The notes under the pieces are model-generated. The model was not told the origin of the DNA and did not search any database. It worked only from the letters and a program-made list of their open reading frames with translations. Both the position numbers and the translations under genes were made by a program. Shown piece after piece: positions 40,429 to 46,639 of a DNA stretch of 46,639 nucleotides (position 1 is the first letter of the stretch; each line of letters begins with the position of its first letter). Origin of the DNA: JAODBQ01 sp038213195 (lineage in GTDB: Bacteria; Actinomycetota; Acidimicrobiia; Acidimicrobiales; Ilumatobacteraceae); NCBI GenBank assembly GCA_038213195.1, contig JBBQTN010000012.1:1-46639 (forward strand), in the 5' to 3' direction.

Positions 40429-41244
40429 TCAGCCGACCGGTGGTGGCAGCGATGCACCTGTCAGCCTGCGCACTCGCTGGTACACGTGCGAGGACATCCG
40501 CCGCATCGGGCTGCGGTAGTCCGGGATGAACTTGATGATCCACGCCGCCCGGGTCCCCTCGGAGAGGTTCGGGCCGGCAGCGTGGAGGGTGCGCTGCATG
40601 TGCACCGTCAGCCCTCCGGCCGGGACCGGGCAGACCACCCGTCTGTCAAGGTCCACCCCGGTGGCCTGCTGGCCGTCGCGGCCGTATGGCTCATGCCGGC
40701 GCACGGCCTCGGCGTGGCTGCCCGGGATGAACATCATGCACCCGTTCTCCTCGGTGGCATCGACGAGCGCGAACCACACCGTCACGACCGGGCAGTCGTG
40801 CTGGGGGTCGAAGACGACGTCCTGGTGCCAGGCCGTCGGACCGGCCGTGCGCGGCGGTTTGAAGATCGCGTGGTCGAAGTGCAGCTTCACCCGCTCGACC
40901 TCGAGCAGTTCCAGCGCGACCTGCCTGAGCATCTCGAACACCGTGGTGCGGCGCAACTCCGGGCGCAGCAGCGTCGGCCAGATGATTTCAGGGACCGAGC
41001 CGTACTGTCCCACTGCGCCGAGCTCGTGCACATAGCCGGCGGGCGCAGCGGTGTCGAGGAACAGCTCGTCGAGCGTCGCGCGCACGACGCGGATCGCAGC
41101 CGCATCGACCAACGGGCGATTGATCCGCAGGGATCCCTCTGCGCGGTAGGAATCCACCTCTTCCGGACGGATCAGATGACCTTGCGGGGAGTGGCGACCA
41201 TTGGCGCCAGCTGGCACGAGGACCGAACCACGTGATGCAGCCAC
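40429..41244 (-). CDS. Phytanoyl-CoA dioxygenase (PhyH) family oxygenase
   Basis: 2-oxoglutarate/Fe(II) oxygenase of 271 residues. The GTG at 41244 overlaps the methyltransferase TAG by one base (TAGTG). The iron site is HxD in TAWHQDVVFDP with the distal His in TLHAAGPN, and the co-substrate Arg in EGTRAAWIIKF. ENGCMMFIPGSH is the family motif. In a sugar operon it may hydroxylate a sugar nucleotide or glycan. A GTG at 41418 is far less plausible. Confidence 0.88.
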   Translation of the reverse strand: MAASRGSVLVPAGANGRHSPQGHLIRPEEVDSYRAEGSLRINRPLVDAAAIRVVRATLDELFLDTAAPAGYVHELGAVGQYGSVPEIIWPTLLRPELRRTTVFEMLRQVALELLEVERVKLHFDHAIFKPPRTAGPTAWHQDVVFDPQHDCPVVTVWFALVDATEENGCMMFIPGSHAEAVRRHEPYGRDGQQATGVDLDRRVVCPVPAGGLTVHMQRTLHAAGPNLSEGTRAAWIIKFIPDYRSPMRRMSSHVYQRVRRLTGASLPPPVG

Positions 41245-42488
41245 TATTCGCCTCCCACGACGCGAGCAAATGGGACCGGCAGCACGAATGCGCCGCCTCG
41301 TTGAGCATACTCGGCCTGCTGGGACATGATCTCGTCGGCAAAGTTCCACGCCAGCAGCACGAGGTGGCTCGGTTGTGCCTCGAGCAGTCGTTCGACCGGC
41401 TCGATCGGCAGCCGACAACCCGGCATCAACTTGCCGATCTTGTGGGTGTTGCGATCGACCACGAAATCCAGCGAGGAACTCGCCGGGCCGAGGCAGTTGA
41501 GCAGCGTCGCTCCCTTCGCGGCGGCGCCATATCCGGCGATGGTGCCGCCCTCGGCCTTGATCTGCCCGAGCAGCGCCGTCAACATCGCCTGCGACTCGCG
41601 CACCCGGTCGGCGAATGCGGCGTAGAAGCCGACGGTGGTCATCCCGTCAGCGGCCTCGCGCTCGAGGCGCTCGCGGCAGCGATCGGTGCGGGCAGACGTC
41701 TTGCCCATCGTCCAGCGCAACGTGCCACCGTGCAGAGCGGGGAAGTAGTCGACGTCGTTGAGGTGCAGGCCGTGGCGGCGCATCAGCGTGTCGACCGCCG
41801 AGCACGAGTAGTAGCAGTAGTGCTCGTGGTAGATGGTGTCGTACTCGCAGTGCTCGATCAGGTCGCGCACCCACGGGTTCTCCACGGTGAGCACGCCGTC
41901 GTCGGCGAGCAGCTCGGCGAGCCCGGCGACGAAGTCGTTGAGCTGCGGGACGTGGGCCATCACGTTGTTGGCGATCACCACGTCGGCGTGCCCGCGCTCG
42001 GCAACGATCGACCGCGCCAGATCGAGGCCGAAGAAGCCGACGGTCGTCGGCACCCCCGCGCTGTTCGCCGCGGCCGCGGGACCGGGGGCCGGATCGACGC
42101 CGAGGACGCGCACGCCGGCGGCGACGAAGTTGCGCAGGAGGTAGCCGTCGTTGCTCGCCACCTCGACTGCCAGCGACCCGGCGTCGAGCGGCCGGCTCGC
42201 GAGCAGACCGTCGACGTGTTCGGCGGCGTGGCGACACAGCTCGTCGGAGAACGAGGAGTAGTACGGGTAGTCGTCGCCGAAGATCGCCGAGGCGGGCAGC
42301 TCGTACGTGAGCTGGACCAGCGAGCAGTCGCGACAGAACATCAGGCCGAGCGGATATCGATCGTCGGCTGCGGGGGCGTCGGTCGGATCGACCAGCGAGT
42401 TGGCGATCGGGGTGGTGCCGAGGTCGAGGACCTCCACCAGTTCGGGGCCTCCGCACGACCGGCACAGTTCGACGCGCGTGCCGATCAC
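41244..42488 (-). CDS. Sugar C-methyltransferase, class I SAM-dependent
   Basis: 414 residues from the GTG at 42488, overlapping the SDR stop by 4 bases. It has an N-terminal zinc motif (CRSCGG near the start and CRDCSLVQL about 45 residues later), a SAM-binding VEVASNDGYLLRNF, a VIANNVMAHVPQLNDFV region and a C-terminal domain GTIAGYGAAAKGATLLN. This is the TylCIII/NovU-like C-methyltransferase architecture acting on 4-keto-6-deoxy nucleotide sugars. The long frame upstream is a shadow. The stop is TAG. Confidence 0.92.
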   Translation of the reverse strand: MIGTRVELCRSCGGPELVEVLDLGTTPIANSLVDPTDAPAADDRYPLGLMFCRDCSLVQLTYELPASAIFGDDYPYYSSFSDELCRHAAEHVDGLLASRPLDAGSLAVEVASNDGYLLRNFVAAGVRVLGVDPAPGPAAAANSAGVPTTVGFFGLDLARSIVAERGHADVVIANNVMAHVPQLNDFVAGLAELLADDGVLTVENPWVRDLIEHCEYDTIYHEHYCYYSCSAVDTLMRRHGLHLNDVDYFPALHGGTLRWTMGKTSARTDRCRERLEREAADGMTTVGFYAAFADRVRESQAMLTALLGQIKAEGGTIAGYGAAAKGATLLNCLGPASSSLDFVVDRNTHKIGKLMPGCRLPIEPVERLLEAQPSHLVLLAWNFADEIMSQQAEYAQRGGAFVLPVPFARVVGGE

Positions 42489-43516
42489 GTTGCCTCGTTC
42501 CAGTGCAGCTCGTCGTCCACCTGGCCGGTCTTCAGGAGGTGGCGAACCTGTTTGATGCGGGTGTAGCCGCGAGCCCTGTACTGCTCCTCGTCGAAGCCGA
42601 TCCTGGCGAGGATGCTGAGCAGCTCGCTGGCGCCGGCCTCGAGGCTCCAGCGGCACTCGAAACCGGGGAGCGTCTCGCGGATCTTGCGGAAGTCGACCCG
42701 GTAGTTGCGCTTGTCCGCACTCGGCGGCCCGACGACGATGTCGCAGTCGGGCACCAACGCGGCGACCAGCTCGGCGATCTGGATGACCTGCATGTTGAGC
42801 GCGTCGGAGCCGACGTTGAAGATCTCACCGTGCACGACATCGCGGGGAGCGGCGAGCACGCAGTCGACCGCATGGGCGATGTCGAGCACGTGGACGAAGG
42901 GTCGCCACGGCGTCCCGTCGCTGGCGAGTTGGATCGTGCGGTCGAGGAACGCGCCGGCCACCAGATCATTGACGACGAGGTCGAAGCGTTGTCGCGGCGA
43001 AGCCCCGAACGCGGTGGCGTTGCGCATGAACACCGGTGAGAACCGGTCGTCGGCGAGCGCCCCGACGTCCTGCTCGACGAGGACCTTGCACTTCGCGTAG
43101 GCCGTGAGCGGGTTGGTCGGGTCGCCCTCGCGGCTCGGCTCCTCACCAGTCTCCCCGTACACGCTGCAGGAGGACATGTGCACGAAGCGCTGCACGCCCG
43201 CCTCCACGCACAGCTGCGCGAGCCGCAGCGTGGCCCGGTGGTTGACGGCGTAGGTCATCTCCGGGTTGAGCTCCCCCACGGGGTCGTTGGACACCTCGGC
43301 AAGGTGCACCACCGCGTCGAAGCCGCGCAGGTCCTCGACGGCGACGTCGCGGGTGTCGCGGGTGATCGTGACCGGGCGCAGCTCGGTGGCGTGGTACAGC
43401 CAGCCGGACCGATGCAGACCGCTGTCCATCCCGGTCACGTCGTGGCCTGCGCGGATCAGGTGATCCGCCATCCTGACGCCGATGTAGCCATCGTTGCCCG
43501 TTACGAGCACCTTCAT
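42485..43516 (-). CDS. NAD-dependent epimerase/dehydratase (extended SDR)
   Basis: 343 residues. The cofactor motif is VTGNDGYIGVRMADHL; SSCSVYG and YAKCK supply the Ser and Tyr-Lys active site. The SDR could be an epimerase, reductase or 4,6-dehydratase for the CDP-sugar; it lacks the classic RfbG N-terminal motif. It lies 38 bases after rfbF and overlaps the methyltransferase by 4 bases. Confidence 0.9.
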   Translation of the reverse strand: MKVLVTGNDGYIGVRMADHLIRAGHDVTGMDSGLHRSGWLYHATELRPVTITRDTRDVAVEDLRGFDAVVHLAEVSNDPVGELNPEMTYAVNHRATLRLAQLCVEAGVQRFVHMSSCSVYGETGEEPSREGDPTNPLTAYAKCKVLVEQDVGALADDRFSPVFMRNATAFGASPRQRFDLVVNDLVAGAFLDRTIQLASDGTPWRPFVHVLDIAHAVDCVLAAPRDVVHGEIFNVGSDALNMQVIQIAELVAALVPDCDIVVGPPSADKRNYRVDFRKIRETLPGFECRWSLEAGASELLSILARIGFDEEQYRARGYTRIKQVRHLLKTGQVDDELHWNEAT

Positions 43517-43554
43517 CGACGCACCTCTGTTGTCACGGCCGGATCACGCATCGC

Positions 43555-44322
43555 TCAGCTCCACACCTTCCACGGCGCCTCGCCGCTCTCCCAGAGCCGG
43601 TTGAGGTAGATCTTGTCGCGCAGCGTATCCATGCATTGCCAGAAGCTCTCGTGGCGGTACGCGCGCAGCTGCCCCTTGGCGGCCAGGCTCTCCATCGGCT
43701 CACGCGCCCAGTCGACGTCGCCGGGGATGAAGTCGAAGACGCCGGGCTCGAGCACGAAGTACCCGCCGTTGACCCAGCCGGCATCGAGGTGCGGCTTCTC
43801 CTCGAACGAGCGCACCTGGTCGTCGACGATGTCGAGCTGACCGAATCGAGCCAGCGGGCGCACCGCGGTCACGGTGGCCAGGGCCCCGCCGGCGCGATGC
43901 GCGGCGACCAGGCTGGGGATATCGACATCCGCGACGCCGTCGCCGTACGTCATCATGAACGTCTCGTCACCGACGTGATCGCGGATCTGCAACATTCGAC
44001 CGCCCGTCTGCGTCGAATAGCCGGTGTCGACGAGCGTGACCCGCCAATCGGAGTTCATCGGCTGCAGGGACGTGACCGATCCGGCGTTGAAGTCGATGAC
44101 CATGTCGGAGCTCAACGCGAGCTCGTCCGCGAAGTAACGCTTGACGTACTCGCCGCGGTACCCGAGGCAGATCACGAAGTCGTTGAACCCGTAGTGCGAA
44201 TAGTGTTGCATGATGTGCCAGAGGATCGGCCGGTGCCCGATGTCGACCATCGGTTTCGGACGCGCCTCGGTCTCCTCGCTCAAGCGAGTTCCCATGCCGC
44301 CAGCCAGGATCACTACCTTCAC
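43555..44322 (-). CDS. rfbF: Glucose-1-phosphate cytidylyltransferase
   Basis: Makes CDP-glucose from CTP and glucose-1-phosphate. 255 residues: VILAGGMGTRLSEETEARPKPMVDIGHRPILWHIM, MMTYGDGVADVDI, GQLDIVDDQVRSFEEKP and the C-terminal HESFWQCMDTLRD. The GTG at 44322 follows AGGAGG by 5 bases. TATCAT on the minus strand in the leader region suggests a promoter. It heads the seven-gene operon ending at 36967. The expected CDP-glucose 4,6-dehydratase (rfbG) is not clearly present here. Confidence 0.94.
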   Translation of the reverse strand: MKVVILAGGMGTRLSEETEARPKPMVDIGHRPILWHIMQHYSHYGFNDFVICLGYRGEYVKRYFADELALSSDMVIDFNAGSVTSLQPMNSDWRVTLVDTGYSTQTGGRMLQIRDHVGDETFMMTYGDGVADVDIPSLVAAHRAGGALATVTAVRPLARFGQLDIVDDQVRSFEEKPHLDAGWVNGGYFVLEPGVFDFIPGDVDWAREPMESLAAKGQLRAYRHESFWQCMDTLRDKIYLNRLWESGEAPWKVWS

Positions 44323-44407
44323 GACGCCCTCCTATGCCAGCTTTGGGATGATATCGGACGGTTGCCGACATCGACGTCGAAGCCTCACGGCGCCGTAGGT
44401 TGTTGCG

Positions 44408-45766
44408 GTGTCATCTTTGAACAGACGCCCGACGCGGGCGGTTCGCGCGGGCAGAGCACGACGGGGTGTGGCTCGAGGTCACGGCCACGGCGTGATGCAC
44501 CTGGCCACGCACTATCCGAGCGCCTCGCACTCGTTCATCGCCACGGAGATCGACCACCTGCGTCAACTCGGCCTCACCGTGCACACGGCCGCGATCAACC
44601 CTCCGACCGAGGCCAGCCTGCTCAGCGATCGTGACCATGAAGCGCGCGCGACCACGTTCTACCTGAAGGCCGTCAGCTGGATCAGCGCGAGCGCCGCGCT
44701 CGCCGGCGCGTGCCGCCGTCATCCCGTGAGGTTGCTGCGCTGCGCGTACCGCGTCCTGTCCATCGACATGTTCGACCTCCCCTCGACGTTCAAACGGACG
44801 ATGCAGTTCGGCGAGGCGCTGGTCCTGTGGCGGCACTGCGCGAAGCAAGGGATCACCGCGATCCACGCCCACTTCGGGCAGGCGCCGGCGACGATCGCGT
44901 GGTATACGACCGAGATCGGACGTGCCGTGGATGGCCGACCGTGGACCTGGAGCGTCACGATCCACGGCTGGACGGAGTTCGTCATCGAGGATCGGGCGCA
45001 GCTCAAGCACAAGCTTCGTACCGCCGATCTGGTCGTGTGTGTCAGTGACTACACCAAGTCACAGCTGCAGCGGATCGGTGACCGGGCGACCTGGGACAAG
45101 ATCCATGTCGTGCGCTGCGGGATCGATCTCGACCGGTTCGCACTGAGGGAGCCGCGCCCGGTCCCGGCCGTCCCGACGGTCGTCGTCACCGCCCGGCTGT
45201 CGGAGGAGAAGGGGCACTTCGTGCTGCTCCAGGCCGCCGCCCAGCTGCGCGACCAGGGTGTGCGTCTGCGCCTGCGCTTCGTGGGGCCCGGTCACCTGGC
45301 AGGGGCGATCGCGGAGCGCGCACAGGAGCTGGGGATGGCCGACGATGTGCAGCTGCTCGGGGCGCTGCCCCCTGCCCGAGTCCGCGAGGAGCTGCTCGCC
45401 GCCGACATCTTCTGCCTGCCGACCTCGGCCGAAGGCCTGCCGGTGGCGCTGATGGAGGCGATGGCGATCGGCCTCCCCGTGGTCACGACCTTCATCAGCG
45501 GCATCCCCGAGCTGGTCATCGACGGTGTCACGGGATGCGTCGTGCCTGCCGCCCGGGCCGATCTGATCGCCCGTTCGATCGCCTCCGTCCTCGACGCTCC
45601 CGGACGATCCGCAGAAATGATCACCACCGCGCGTGAACATGTCGCTCGTCACCATGACGCCCGCGCCACCGCCCGCGAGCTGTTCGCACTCTTGAGCAGT
45701 TCTCACCAGATCGAGGCGTGGCAGCCCGCCCCGACGACTACCCTGCTCTCGATGACGGTGGACTGA
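44408..45766 (+). CDS. Glycosyltransferase, GT4 family (WcaL-like)
   Basis: 452 residues from the GTG at 44408, divergent from rfbF. The first 29 residues are basic and may not be real; an ATG at 44495 (MHLATHYPSASHSF) is an alternative start. It has HAHFGQAPATIAWYTTE, VSDYTKSQLQR, ARLSEEKGHFVLLQAAAQL and DIFCLPTSAEGLPVALMEAMAIGLPVVTTFISGIPELV with GVTGCVVP, all strong GT4 donor-site signatures. The next gene starts 4 bases later. Confidence 0.9.
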   Translation: MSSLNRRPTRAVRAGRARRGVARGHGHGVMHLATHYPSASHSFIATEIDHLRQLGLTVHTAAINPPTEASLLSDRDHEARATTFYLKAVSWISASAALAGACRRHPVRLLRCAYRVLSIDMFDLPSTFKRTMQFGEALVLWRHCAKQGITAIHAHFGQAPATIAWYTTEIGRAVDGRPWTWSVTIHGWTEFVIEDRAQLKHKLRTADLVVCVSDYTKSQLQRIGDRATWDKIHVVRCGIDLDRFALREPRPVPAVPTVVVTARLSEEKGHFVLLQAAAQLRDQGVRLRLRFVGPGHLAGAIAERAQELGMADDVQLLGALPPARVREELLAADIFCLPTSAEGLPVALMEAMAIGLPVVTTFISGIPELVIDGVTGCVVPAARADLIARSIASVLDAPGRSAEMITTAREHVARHHDARATARELFALLSSSHQIEAWQPAPTTTLLSMTVD

Positions 45767-45770
45767 GGAC

Positions 45771-46639
45771 ATGAACGCCCGCGTCAACGCACGGCGAGCC
45801 TTCGGCAAGGCCAAACGAGCAGCGCTGCGGCCGCGCCTCGTCCGCTGGCAGGTCGACTACGGGTACTACGCACGGCTCGGTCGCCACTCTGAGCGGTTGC
45901 CATGGCCCTCGACGTATCCGCACGAGCTGCTCGGACCGCTCCGCGAGGAGCACGTCGTCACGGTCGACGGTTCACCGTACTTCGACGATCAGGTCGTCGC
46001 CGCTGCCCAGGACCTCGCAGCCGGACTGGTCGACGTCAACCCGACGGCGTCCACCGTCGAGGTGACGTTCGAAGCGCAGCGTCTGCAACCGGCGGTGTAC
46101 CGCTGGGGCCTGGAGCAGGCCCAGCTGGACCTCGCAGAGTGGTACATCGGACTGCCCGTCCAGTACCTCGGCGTGGCGATCAAGCTCGAGCGTGCCGACG
46201 CCACCGTCGCAGACACCCGGCAGTGGCATCGCGACGTCGAGGATCGACGGATGCTGAAGATGATCACCTACCTCAGCGACGTCGACGACACGGCAGGCCC
46301 GTTCGGCTACCTGCCTCGCGAGGTCTCGGACGCCGCCGCCGAAGAGCTCGACTACTGGTCGGGCTTCATCACCGAGGATCGCCTGGCGAGCGTGTTGCCG
46401 CGCGGGGAGTGGTGCTCGGCGACGGGACCGAAGCTGACGACGACGTTCGTGGACACCTGCCGGCTGCTGCACCGTGCCACGCCCCCGACGGGCACCGACC
46501 GCTACTCGATGACGTTCTCGTACTGCAGCAAGCACCCGTTCCAGCGCTACGACGAGATGCTCCCGTGCGCGTCCCAGATCGGCGACCTCACCGCCGGGAT
46601 GTCACCGCGCCAGGTGCGTTCCGCAGCGTTCACCGTACG
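45771..46639 (+). CDS. Phytanoyl-CoA dioxygenase-like oxygenase, 3' end outside window
   Basis: Open frame from the ATG at 45771 to the window end, 289 codons without a stop. WHRDVEDRRMLKMITYLSDVDDTAGPFGYLP has the HxD iron site and the family GxFxxxP region, and a distal His and Arg can be seen in CRLLHRATPP and TGTDRYSMTFSY. It is co-directional with the glycosyltransferase 4 bases upstream. The substrate and C-terminus are unknown. Confidence 0.78.
   Translation, partial: MNARVNARRAFGKAKRAALRPRLVRWQVDYGYYARLGRHSERLPWPSTYPHELLGPLREEHVVTVDGSPYFDDQVVAAAQDLAAGLVDVNPTASTVEVTFEAQRLQPAVYRWGLEQAQLDLAEWYIGLPVQYLGVAIKLERADATVADTRQWHRDVEDRRMLKMITYLSDVDDTAGPFGYLPREVSDAAAEELDYWSGFITEDRLASVLPRGEWCSATGPKLTTTFVDTCRLLHRATPPTGTDRYSMTFSYCSKHPFQRYDEMLPCASQIGDLTAGMSPRQVRSAAFTV

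Overview
The window is a G+C-rich (about two thirds by eye) bacterial chromosome segment. Codon use, TAnnnT-type -10 boxes, frequent GTG/TTG starts, probable leaderless starts and a PyrR-controlled pyr operon point to Actinomycetota, plausibly an Acidimicrobiia-like lineage; this placement is inference. No tRNA, rRNA, CRISPR array or transposase was seen.

Layout. (1) 1-10300, minus strand: rplM-rpsI-glmM-glmS (glmS runs off the left edge), a GT4 glycosyltransferase, then infA-rpmJ-rpsM-rpsK-rpsD-rpoA-rplQ-truA (the alpha operon). (2) 10540-14566, plus strand: a class III CoA-transferase and the pyrimidine operon pyrR-pyrB-pyrC, which split the usual map-infA junction. (3) 14660-27919, minus strand: the S10 and spc operons, transcribed rplC-rplD-rplW-rplB-rpsS-rplV-rpsC-rplP-rpmC-rpsQ, then rplN-rplX-rplE-rpsN-rpsH-rplF-rplR-rpsE-rpmD-rplO-secY-adk-map, nearly all with 1-4 base overlaps. 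rpsJ is missing from the head of the S10 operon. (4) 28325-46639: a surface-glycan locus with an initiating sugar-phosphate transferase, six or more glycosyltransferases, an O-antigen ligase-like protein, nucleotide-sugar genes (rfbF, rfbC-like, an SDR, a sugar C-methyltransferase, a DegT aminotransferase), three different 2-oxoglutarate/Fe(II) oxygenases and a DUF1996 lipoprotein.

The most unusual signals lie inside the ribosomal protein operons. rplW (L23) starts in a normal 4-base overlap with rplD but has an in-frame TAG at codon 16, where the family has a conserved lysine. A 36-bp tandem repeat fills the rpsQ-rplN gap and is itself an open 63-codon frame coupled to both neighbours by stop/start overlaps. 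rplV and rplD carry long acidic tails built from nearly the same DNA repeat. rplV and rpsC are in one frame, separated only by a single TAG. infA appears to start at CTG behind a perfect Shine-Dalgarno. map has a 48-bp near-perfect palindrome plus a 12-codon leader peptide. The pyrR leader has a textbook PyrR-binding loop next to its ribosome binding site.

How the genes work together: the left two thirds supply translation, protein export (SecY), N-terminal methionine removal, adenylate and pyrimidine balance and amino-sugar precursor (GlmS/GlmM) for the wall. The right third probably builds and decorates an exported polysaccharide.
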